Source: Anaeromyces robustus
Lineage: Eukaryota; Neocallimastigomycota; Neocallimastigomycetes; Neocallimastigales; Neocallimastigaceae
DNA length: 64,000 bases
Direction of reading: 5' to 3'
Assembly (NCBI GenBank): GCA_002104895.1
Contig: MCFG01000317.1
Coordinates: 19,702 to 83,701 of the forward strand
A program made the position numbers and the translations under genes. Below the pieces are notes generated by a model. The model did no database searches. It saw nothing but the letters and a program-made list of their open reading frames with translations, and was not told the DNA's origin. Of this stretch, positions 54,050 through 64,000 are shown piece by piece. How positions within the stretch are numbered: the stretch's first letter is position 1; every line of letters starts with the position of its first letter.

Positions 54050-54896
54050 AAATTAATTAAGGATTATTTAGTTAATAATCTTTACAAAGAATTTTAAGAA
54101 TCGATTCTAAATAAAAGTATTTATACTTTTTTATCAAAATATAATTATAAATAAATATTACATGATTTTTATATTTTAAAACATATAATTTTTATTTCAA
54201 ACAATTATTCTAAACTATTTTAATATTATTCTAACTATTATTATTAATATTTATAATATTAATAATAGTTAGAATAATATTTAATTTATATATTTAATTT
54301 CTTAATATTTATAATGTTAAGGAATTAAATATTATTCTATGACTAATTAAGTAATAATAAATGAATCAATCGTATTGTTTATTTTCTAAAATAATTATTA
54401 TAAAATAGAATAGTTAGTAAATAAATATTTAATAATTATATTTTATATTTTTTTATATAATTTATATTATTATTACTTTTAATTTTAATATTTAATTAAA
54501 TTTATTATATGGAAAATTTCTAATTTTGTTTCACTGAAAATTTTCTCCAAAATTATATTATAGCGTGCAACTTTAAATGCAAATATCTCCTGATCTAGTA
54601 GAGATATCGAAATTATTCTTGTACGACTAAATATTTCGGAGCGCAACCGAAAGGTTGCACATATTTTCAGTCATTTAAAGCAGAAACTCCATTGGTTATT
54701 GAGATATGACAATTTAAAGTCATAACTCATTTTCAAGAATTTATATTTGAGTATTAATTATTTTATTTTTCACGCAAAGCATATAAATTTAATTTTTAAA
54801 TAGTATTGTTTTATAAAAAAATATTTCTTTAATTATTATTGAAAAATATTGAAATATGAAAATTAATTTCGAAATTTTGATCACATTATTTTTACA
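54050..54896 (-). mobile_element. R1 LTR, minus orientation
   Basis: Minus-strand start TGTAAAAATAATGTGATC at 54,896. Includes the hairpin GCAACC-GAAA-GGTTGC (54,643-54,658) and TATAAATA about 40 nt before CTTTGTAAAGATTATTAACT near 54,080. Homologous to 21,545-22,827 and, in part, 3,741-3,933. The 53,550-54,050 stretch before it is AT-rich and unassigned. Confidence 0.6.
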
Positions 54897-55107
54897 ATGT
54901 TATATTTAATATCTTTACTATTTATATATATAATATTGTTATTATAATATGAAACTTATAATAAAAAAATGTCTTAAGAACATAAAAAAAAGATTTCAAA
55001 AAATTATAAAAAAAAAAAAAAAAATAAATAGTAAGAAATAATAAATAAAAATAAGAAGTAAAAAATAATAAATAAAAAATAAATATATATATATTTAATT
55101 TCATATT

Positions 55108-55936
55108 TGATATAAAACTAATATGTGTAGCAACATATTAGTATATTTAATAATAATTATTAAATATTAAATTTATATCTTTTCTTAATAATAATTATTA
55201 AAATAATTTATTATTTATATTTATATTATATATTAAATATTAATTCTTTATTATATTAAATTAAATAGTTCTTTTATTTTTATATATTATATAATATATT
55301 TTATTATATGTATTTTTAATATTCTCATGTATTATTAATATTATAGTATATTAAAGTATAATCAAAATATAGTAATAATTTATTATTATTATATAGCTAA
55401 ATATATTACTATACATAATAATTCATATATTATTATATAGTTAAATATATTATTATTTTAAATAACTCTTATATTATTACTATATTCTTAATATATATTC
55501 TATAATATATTAGTTTATATTCTTATATATTAGATATTAAATAACTATTTAAAATTATTAATTTTTATATTATTTTTAAATTTTTCAATTTTAATAATCC
55601 TTCGTCTTGGAATTATTTAGATCGGAGGTATTTTTCTGGTAATAAAATTAAATAATTAATAAAATAAATAATAAAATATAATTATACTATTAAAAGCGAC
55701 CAGCGCACATAAAAGTCCTGCATATCAAGCATCATATCACATGACTTATAATATGATATGCAGGACTTTTATGTGCGCTGGTCGCTTTTAATAGTATAAT
55801 TATATTTTATTATTTATTTTATTAATTATTTAATTTTATTACCAGAAAAATACCTCCGATCTAATAATTCCATGACGAAGGATTATTAAATTGAAAAATT
55901 AAAAATAATATAAAAATTAAATAATTTTAAATAGTC
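55108..55936. mobile_element. LTR A family, two copies tail to tail
   Basis: A complete plus-strand LTR (55,108-55,727, 620 bp, TGATAT...ATATCA), a 26-bp spacer, then an inverted copy of the LTR 3' end (55,754-55,936) starting TGATATGCAGGACTTTTATG. The pair makes an inverted repeat of about 180 bp. The inverted copy passes directly into the copia Gag. No primer site in the spacer. Confidence 0.88.
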
Positions 55937-56714
55937 TTTATTGTCTCTATTATTTTCTGGTTTGTTGACGCCTCGGTGAACGGATAGAATTGTTGGCTTG
56001 AGATTTGATATTTTTTTATATTCTTCATAATTATCATATTCTATTGCAAAGTCTATATATTTGTAAGTATCTTCTTCATCCTTCTTGTTCTTGTGATAAC
56101 GGTAGTTTTTATTTTTATGGTTTTCTTTGTAGTTGCTTTTGTAACCATATTCATCAGCTTTATGTCCATATCTGTTGCACTTGTAGCATTTAATTCTTCT
56201 TTTTCTATTATAGTGGCCTTTTACATAGTTGGCTTCTGCATTGTTGTTCATTTGCTTGTTATTATTTCCATATTTTATGGCTCTTCTTTCTAGTAGATAT
56301 TTATTATACTGTTGTGCATCAATAATGACATCACAGCATTTTCTCCAATTATCACTATATTAGTTTATATTGAAATATAAATAAGGCTTGTTTTTATTGC
56401 ATTGAACAGATAGTCATATTTTTCTCTATCTGTTTTGATCTCTCCTAAATTTTTAAATTCTGTAAATAAATCGTCCATATGGGTGATAAACATTAACATT
56501 GTTTCATTATTTTTATTAAATTTTAAGTCATCTAGTTCTTTTAATATGACTTGTTTTTTTTTCGTTATTTGAGTATCTATTTAGAATACTCAATAATTTG
56601 TATAATTCATATGTAGTATTATATTTTTCTTTTATTTCTTCACTAATGCTATTTGTTATTAGTAACTTGGTTAGATTATCTTCATCTACCATTTGTTCAG
56701 TAACTGTTTGTGCA
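55937..56714 (-). pseudogene. Copia-type Gag, C-terminal part
   Basis: Minus strand. 56,714-56,528 contains QTVTEQMVDEDNLTKLLITN then SISEEIKEKYNTTYELYKLL, typical of the central Ty1/copia Gag domain. Frames then break and continue with segments near 56,500-56,300. 56,251-55,937 holds a zinc knuckle CYKCNRYGHKADEY, in which the last Cys of CX2CX4HX4C is Tyr, and an acidic DEEDTYKYIDFAIEYDNYEE tail. The N-terminus is on the far side of the LTR nest at 61,954-62,165. Pol is absent. Confidence 0.8.
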
Positions 56715-56733
56715 TGTAACGAATCTCTCAATT

Positions 56734-59064
56734 TGAAACAATGTTGAAATTATCTTAATTCTATTAAATAGAAAGTGATAACTTCATTGTTCAAATATAT
56801 GATTGTCTAAATCATATTTAATTATAAAATTTAAAAGAAATTTATTAAGTTTAGTATTTTTGTTTTAAAATTATTTTTATTAAAATTATAAATTTATTTA
56901 ATACATCTCGTTTATGTATTAAAAATATTAAAATCTAGTTATTAAAAACATTATAAAATTTATTATTATAATCTTTAATTATTATTAATCTAGTAGTTAT
57001 TTTAAATATTATTATTCTAATTATTATTATTATTATTATTCTAATTTTTATGGATAATTAGTAACAATTTTTAAAAATATTAATTTTACATTTTCTTTTT
57101 ATATTATTTTCTTATTTTTAAGTTTGTTTATAAATAAAATATTAATTTATTAAAATTAAGAACATTAAATAGTTAAAATAAATAATTTGTTTATATTAAA
57201 TATTATTTAAATAATTAAATATTTTATAATTTATATTTAAATAATTTTATAATATTTTTGAAATTCAGCAAATATTAATTATATTTTTATAAATTTCATT
57301 CTTTATCAATTCCTCGGCGGTTAAGTATAAACTTCGACCCATGAAGTTATTGATTATTAAAGTATTCTATAAAGAATGAAATTTATAATAATTAATTATC
57401 TTTTAATTATTATTTATTTGTTTTGATTTAATAAAACTGTTGAGCTTGTATTATTAAAATGTCTTCCATTAATTTATTTTTAATTTATTTTATATTCCGA
57501 GTTAAGACTTTAAGTATTCATTATTAATTCTTTATAAGTTCATACAATAATATTATCCACAATTCATAAAATATTATTAGTTTTAATTATTATTTAAAGT
57601 TCTTTTTATTTTCTTTCTTTAAGTATATCCACAATTAATATATTTTTGGAGATTTCTCTCAAGTAATTATTATATTTTGTTCTATAACTATTCTTCTCAG
57701 TAAATATTTTAGAGCTTTGTTTCATTTAAAAGTTACTTCTTGTAGATTTTATTAATTAATTTTTCATTGTAATTCACTTTTGTAATATAATATTGTAAAT
57801 AGAAACTTGTCATATATTATTTACTATGGCTTTATAATATTATTTATATAGAATATTTAATATTATAGAATTTTCAGCTTTAATTTGATTTATTATAATA
57901 TTTATAGAATACCTAATATTATAATTAATATTTTAGAAACATTAGTAAAAATATTTTAAAATATTTTATATGGGTTATTTCTGAATAAATTTGATATTAA
58001 ATTTTTAATATATATTATTGTAAATATATATTATATTATATTTTAACAATATATTTTAATATATTTTAATATATGATGTAATATATTTGGTTTTAAATTT
58101 TTATAATTGGTAATAATTAAATTGTTAAATATTATTATTTTTATAATTATATAGTCATTGGCTAGCTGTTGGGAGTAATTATAACTTCACATCTAGTATA
58201 ACTATATATTCGATTAACTGTTGGGAATATTAGGCATATTCCACATTTAATCTACTTTTTATTATATAATTTATAATAATATTTATTATGTGTTAATTTA
58301 TTGTATTTTATTCTTGTTGTTTTATTCAAAGAGAGTCTGTGAGTTTGCTTTTGGGGAACAAGGTAGATATATAAGGTTGCTTATATATTTTCCAAGCCTA
58401 AAGGTTAGCTACACAGTAGATTAAAAGAAGGCTAGAGGATTATCCACATCCGTAGAAAGTAATCCACATCTCGCCCGGATTCTCCACCATTGAAACAATG
58501 TTGAAATTATCTTAATTCTATTAAATAGAAAGTGATAACTTCATTGTTCAAATATATGATTGTCTAAATCATATTTAGTTATAAATTTAAAAGAAATTTA
58601 TTAAGTTTAATATTTTAGTTTTAAAATTATTTTTATTAAAATTATAAATTTATTTAATACATCTCGTTTATGTATTAAAAATATTAAAATCTAGTTATTA
58701 AAAACATTATAAAATTTATTATTATAATCTTTAATTATTATTAATCTAGTAGTTATTTTAAATATTATTATTCTAATTATTATTATTATTATTATTCTAA
58801 TTTTTATGGATAATTAGTAACAATTTTTAAAAATATTAATTTTACATTTTCTTTTTATATTATTTTCTTATTTTTAAGTTTGTTTATAAATAAAATATTA
58901 ATTTATTAAAATTAAGAACATTAAATAGTTAAAATAAATAATTTGTTTATATTAAATATTATTTAAATAATTAAATATTTTATAATTTATATTTAAATAA
59001 TTTTATAATATTTTTGAAATTCAGCAAATATTAATTATATTTTTATAAATTTCATTCTTTATCA
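56734..59064 (-). mobile_element. Non-autonomous LTR element with ~574-bp LTRs
   Basis: Direct repeats 56,734-57,308 and 58,491-59,064 are nearly identical. In its own (minus) orientation the LTR runs TGATAAAGAATG...AACATTGTTTCA, followed after one base by the primer site TGGTGGAGAATCCGGGCG (58,489-58,472). A purine-rich CGAGGAA (57,316-57,310) precedes the 3' LTR. The 1.18-kb interior has no coding frame. A second copy is at 24,974-25,950. It depends on proteins from elsewhere. Confidence 0.85.
58472..58489 (-). promoter_or_regulatory. tRNA-type primer site of the non-autonomous element
   Basis: TGGTGGAGAATCCGGGCG on the minus strand, one base after the LTR. Complement of a tRNA 3' end with CCA. 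Confidence 0.75.
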
Positions 59065-61252
59065 AATTGATAAATTCGTCTATTATCTTAATTTGAAAAA
59101 TGCCTTCAAAAGTGATAATAGCTTTATCAAGAATAATAATTTTGTAGGTACTTACTTAATTCTTTATAGTTCTTGTTTGAAAGTCAATTCCTTTTCTAAG
59201 TTTACTACTTTACTTCACTAAGTTTTTGATAATTATTCCTTTAATTATTAATTTTATTTATTAAACTTCTTTAACTATAATTTTTATTTGGTTACACTAA
59301 AAATTATTTATAATACGTTTTATTATTTAATTTTTAATGTTTTATATTTTATTTATTATTTTATTAATTTATTGTTTTATTATTGTTTTATTTTATAAAT
59401 TTGTTATTTAAATTTATTATTTTATTATTTTATAATTTTATTATTTAAATTTGTTATTTTAACTAATTCTAATTTTATTATTAGTTTTATAATTATTATT
59501 AAATTATTATTATATTTTATTATTTTATTTTGGTTATTATTTACTATTTTAATAACAACGAAATAATTTTTATAAAATTTTTACATGTATTTATATTTTT
59601 ACAATAATTTAAAGTATTTATAATATTTAATAATAAAATAAATAAAAGAACAATTTTATTATAGAAAAGAAAATAAAGAATAAAAATGATAAATAAGAAT
59701 AATTTTTATTATATAAAAGAAATAAAAGAATAAAGAAATAGAAATTATTTCTATTTAATTTATGAATAATAATCATTTAATGATTATCAGCTAAATTAAT
59801 AATTTTAATTATTAATTTTGTTATTTACAACTTTTTAACTATTTACATTTATTATTTACAATTTTTAATTATTTATAAGTTTTAATTATTATTAAAGATT
59901 TATTTAATTATTTAAAAATTATTTTTCTTTTGAATTTTATTATTAATATTTTTATTAATATTTATTTTATTCTAGAAATTATTTTATTTAATTTATAATT
60001 AATATTTATAATATTTATTTTTTTTTTATTTATTTCTTTCTAGAAAACTTAATTATTTTTGTATACTATTAAGTTAGTATACTGACTAATTTAATTTTAG
60101 GTTTAATTAATATTTATATTATATTTTATTTTAGTTAAAATTTATGGTAAATTTTTAATATTAAATTTACCAGGAATTATGATTTAATAATTCCATTATT
60201 TATCAAAATTAATACAAAATGGTAATATCTTAATTCTTTATAGGGAAGAAAGTGATATTACCTATGTATTTTCAGAATAACTGTCTAAGTTATTTTCCAG
60301 TAGATTGTAAATTTAAACACTAAAATTGTTTTATAAAAACACAGTTTTATTATTAAGTTTAAAATATAAAATTTATTTATTAAAATTTTATTAAATTTAT
60401 TATTATTTATTAAATAGTAGTTTTATTCTTAACTAAACTATTTTATGTTGATTATATATTTTAATTTAGTAATTTATTCTAATAATTATTAATTCATTAT
60501 ATTTATGACTAAGCTATTATTAAAAATAGTAGTAAAGAATTAATTTACATAAAAATATTTACATGTATTTATATTTTTCTTTAAAATTAAACTATTTACA
60601 ATAATAAATAAAATAATACAAGTATTTATAAAAATATAAATAAAATAATTAAAAATTATTGAATAAAATAAGTAAAAATGTATAAAAATAATAATAAAAT
60701 AAATAATAAAAATAAATAATATTATTAATAAAATTATAAAGATAAACTGTTTATTTATTTATAAAGTAAATAAAATTAGTTGTTATTTCTAATTTAGAAA
60801 TGTTTAAGTGTAAAGAATATTTAAAAAGTATTTAGAAGGTATTTTAAAAGTGTTTTTAGAAACTATTTTCGAGTCATATTATTTAATTAAAATATTTTAG
60901 AATCGTTTATTATTTTTATAATATTAATTATAAATTGTTTATAATTTATATAAATTTAATATTCAATAATATTTTTAAGAATTGATTTAGTTTAAGATAA
61001 TAATGATAAAGATATTGTTTTAAAATATAATTTAATAATCTTATTATTTTTTTTATTAATGTTATTAATTATTTTAAATGATAATTCAATATAATATTAA
61101 AATTTATTAATTATTTGAAGTTTAGAAAATAATTATAATTAAAGTAAATTAATAATAAATTATAGAGAATAATAATAAATAAAACTAATTAGAATTTTTA
61201 AAAGTTAATATTATAATTAAAAGTACTATAAAAATTTCATTATTTATCAAAA
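59065..61252 (-). mobile_element. Two tandem diverged LTR-like segments
   Basis: Segments of about 1.1 kb each, 59,067-60,202 and 60,203-61,252, end in the same CATTATTTATCAAAAT. Near each start is a diverged TATCTTAATT...AAAGTGATA block like the one at 56,753 in the neighbouring LTR, and each contains TTTACATGTATTTATATTTT (59,579 and 60,556). No coding frames. I read them as older LTRs of the same superfamily. Confidence 0.45.
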
Positions 61253-61261
61253 TCAGTAAAA

Positions 61262-61330
61262 TAGTAACCATGGTCTAGTGGTTAGTATCTATGACCATCT
61301 GGGCGAACACTCTGGGTTCGACTCACACCT
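61262..61330 (+). promoter_or_regulatory. tRNA-like Pol III A-box/B-box module
   Basis: A box TGGTCTAGTGG (61,271-61,281) and B box GGTTCGACTCA (61,315-61,325), about 260 bp before TATAAATA at 61,586 on the same strand. Same family as 34,470-34,535. Confidence 0.78.
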
Positions 61331-61948
61331 TGTTCCAAATTTTATAAAAATTTTATTTTAAATTTATTATAAATTTCTGTATTTTATTCTGTATTTGTTT
61401 CTGTATTTTATTTCTGTATTTCTTTATAGAATTACATGGAATAAAATTAGAAACTTTAAGAAAAAATTATATAATATTTCTTTATTTTTCTATGAGATTC
61501 ATTTTATAACAAAATATCTTAGTTTCTAGCAATTTTTATTATTTTTTATGAACTTTTACTTTTAAAACTATTTTTCCGCAAAAAGTATAAATAGGTGTAA
61601 AATCTTTAGTTAAAATATTTTTCTTTGTGCTTTTATTCTTTTAATAACCTTCATATATATTAGTAATAATTAATTCATAAGTAGTTCGAAACACTACAAA
61701 GATTAGTTATTATTAATTTTTAATAATTAATAAAACTAAATTCTAATAAAACATATTTTAAATATAAATAAAATAAAACTTAAAACTAAATCTTACTAAT
61801 ATATATATCTCGACACCGACCTTTCAGGTTAACAAAGGAAAGGTGTTCTGATATTGCAATAAGTATCTTTTATTTTAAATTTTATTTTGTTTGTGTTTAC
61901 TTCAAATTTTGGTGTCAATTGTAATATTGGAACTACCGTTCCGTTACA

Positions 61949-62165
61949 GTGCATATACTAAATCTTTATTATTTCTCACTTCTATGTATTTGTCTAAGTT
62001 TGATTCTTTAATAGAACTTTTCTTGATCTTTTTCATTAAATCTTCTTCTATGTAGTTATTTAATTTGTATCTCTCGAGAAGATAAAATTCATCATCCCAT
62101 GTTTTAAAGTTATTTTTACTAAGGAGGTTCTTAGTTCCAGTTGAGTTGTAGGATGGTATAGACAT
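61949..62165 (-). pseudogene. Copia-type Gag, N-terminal part
   Basis: ATG at 62,165 (minus) opens MSIPSYNSTGTKNLLSKNNF then KTWDDEFYLLERYKLNNYIE; L-x-G/K-x-N-F-x-x-W near the start is characteristic of copia Gag. The frame runs to NKDLVYA and is cut at 61,949 by the LTR nest; it resumes in frame at 56,714. Confidence 0.8.
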
Positions 62166-63890
62166 TTTTTATAAATATTATATATTTTATTTATTATTTA
62201 AAGTTTATTTTGGAGTCGTAATGAGACTTTCAATCTTTTACACGAAATTATGAAAACGGGATGAAATGTAGATTTCAATTATATTTTATTAAACTTAGCT
62301 CTATATTTTATTATTACATTTATACATATTTTTATAATTATTACATATATGTTATTACTTAAAAAATTACTAAATAAATTTTTATTGTACTACATCATAA
62401 TACATTATGTATTATGAATATTATAATATTGTATATTATAAAGTATAATATTGAACTTTATTTCTAATAATAAATATATATGTATAACTCAATCTTAATC
62501 TGGGTAATATACAGTTTAGTGTCTCTCTACTAATTATCTGAACAATTATACACTATATTTTATATATTTTTATTTATTATTTAATTATATTTATTTATTA
62601 AACATTTTATTTTAATTATAACAGTTATTATTATTAAAAAAATATTAAGAAATCTTAATAGATTATATTCTAAAATATCTTAGTTTTATTATTATTTTAT
62701 ATATTCTTGTAATTTCATGTAAAATAAAATATTACAATTAATATTAAATATTAAAAATATATAAATAATAAATAAATTATTAAAAACTAATCATATAATA
62801 TAATAAGTCTAATTATTATTGTGCAAATCTCTGTTTTTAGTATTTCTTTATTACAATATGTTAGAATATGTGAAATATGTGTTAAATGTATTAAAATGTA
62901 TTGTATTAGATTTAATGTATGAGCCACATTGTATGAATATAAAAGCATGTAATTTATGTAAATTAAATATTTGTAACTCTTTATCATAAAAATATATTAA
63001 TAAAGTTGACATAATATTAAACCCAATTAACTGTATGTATTTATTGTAATCGTAATATATATATAATAAAAAATTTTTTTAAAAAAAAAATTGCAAATAA
63101 TAAACCAGTCACGTAATTATTAGAATAGATATTTAAATTTAAAAACTATGTATTATTATTTTATTTTAACGTTTTGAATTATAATTAATTATAAGAATAT
63201 TATAAATTTAAATAATAATTGGGACTCTTAAGCTAGTAAAATATGTTCAATAGACATATATATATATTAAATAATATTTTTATTAAAAAAATTATTCTTA
63301 AAATTAATAATTTTTTAATAATAATTGTAATACATGCAATTTATAATAATATATAACAAATGTATAATCTAAATAACTAATTACTAGTATTTAACAAAAA
63401 TAATTTTAATTGATGATTTGATTCTATTAGTAGGCATTATTAAAAAAATATAAATAATTAATAAGATTATAAGAATCTAAAGATATTAACAAAAGAATGT
63501 AATATAATATAATAAAATGGTATCTAAACAAATAGTAGTAACTGTTTCAATAATTATCTATTTATTTTTTTAGGATGATGAGTTCTATCGACTATTAATA
63601 CTATATTAAATATTTGAGAGTATTATTTCAGATTTTTTGGTTAAAGAAAAGAAATATATAATATTTTTAAGTTAAAATAAAATTCTTGAAATATAAGTTA
63701 TTATCAACCATAATAAATTACTTTTACGAATATTAACATAAATTGAGTTTTCAAATGTTGATGATGATATATAAATGTATTTTCAGAAAAATAAAATAAA
63801 ATATTTAATTATTTTATTGTTTTTAATATTATTAAACAATAAAATAATTTATTATTATAATAATTTTTTTTGTATATTTTAATTTTTTAT
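62166..63890. other. AT-rich flank, nothing assigned
   Basis: Should contain the leader and 5' LTR of the copia element (minus strand), and 62,200-62,290 is slightly GC-richer, but I could not define a primer site or LTR. No other coding frame recognised. Confidence 0.5.
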
Positions 63891-63892
63891 TT

Positions 63893-63914
63893 ATACTACT
63901 ACTACTACTACTAC

Positions 63915-63997
<83 letters not shown>

Positions 63998-64000
63998 GTT
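63893..64000. repeat. (ACT)n then (ATT)n microsatellite
   Basis: Runs to the end of the window. Confidence 0.9.

Larger units (their letters stand above)
56715..61948 (+). mobile_element. LTR (family of 33,847) inserted in the copia Gag and itself split
   Basis: The ends are 56,715-56,733 (TGTAACGAATCTCTCAATT) and about 61,253-61,948 (...GGAACTACCGTTCCGTTACA). Together they give about 715 bp, the length of the solo LTR at 33,847-34,561, here on the opposite strand. GTGCA is duplicated on both sides (56,710-56,714 and 61,949-61,953), and removing the insert restores the copia Gag frame. Between the two parts lie other LTR elements. TATAAATA at 61,586-61,593. Confidence 0.88.

Noticed and set aside
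61262-61330. Real tRNA-Glu-like gene
   Set aside because: A and B boxes are good but acceptor and T stems do not pair, and the sequence recurs inside LTRs; treated as a tRNA-like module.

Overview
The window is extremely AT-rich eukaryotic DNA with no intact host gene in view. Coding islands carry long poly-asparagine runs encoded by (AAT)n, and the content is dominated by Ty3-type LTR retrotransposons, with Mutator-like (MULE) transposases carrying a FLYWCH finger, a LINE fragment, a copia-type Gag and foldback or MITE-like DNA. The standard genetic code fits every long frame. The combination points to a fungus with an AT-rich, repeat-filled genome; an anaerobic gut fungus (Neocallimastigomycota) fits best, but this is inference and other AT-rich early-diverging fungi are possible.

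Layout. 0.1-4.3 kb: decayed Ty3-like element (leader, Gag, protease) running into a LINE reverse transcriptase. 4.8-8.1 kb: MULE with ~165-bp terminal inverted repeats and a long foldback insertion. 9.4-13.0 kb: Gag remnants and two LTR ends facing each other. 13.3-23.4 kb: no retroelement proteins. Instead there are shredded, shuffled pieces of a family B DNA polymerase (exonuclease and palm motifs on both strands), a duplicated unknown protein, a zinc-finger-like remnant and a series of long perfect hairpins; I read this as a probable endogenous large-DNA-virus remnant. 23.7-31 kb: a MITE, LTR pieces, a second copy of the first element and fragments of other Ty3 and MULE elements.

32.0-51.0 kb is a nested insertion stack. 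An old Ty3 element with tRNA-type primer site is split by a solo LTR in its 5' LTR, another in its leader, a third in its poly-Asn tract, and by a complete, apparently intact Ty3 chromovirus (37,120-46,004). That chromovirus is itself interrupted in its 5' LTR by a young non-autonomous LTR element. Target-site duplications and one preserved empty site prove the order. 51-62 kb holds a related Ty3 Gag on the minus strand, more LTRs, and a copia-type Gag split by another nest of LTR elements.

Four observations stand out. (1) Four LTR copies groups starting TGTAA and ending TTACA carry a tRNA-like Pol III A-box/B-box module at a fixed place, about 250-280 bp upstream of the TATA box. (2) Two elements show Tf1-style self-priming: ~11 nt at the predicted mRNA start are complementary to the primer site that abuts the LTR. 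(3) Three Gag genes end in A AAA AAC followed at once by the stop codon and, 7-8 nt on, a hairpin: a -1 frameshift module. (4) The polymerase B fragments at 15-19.6 kb.
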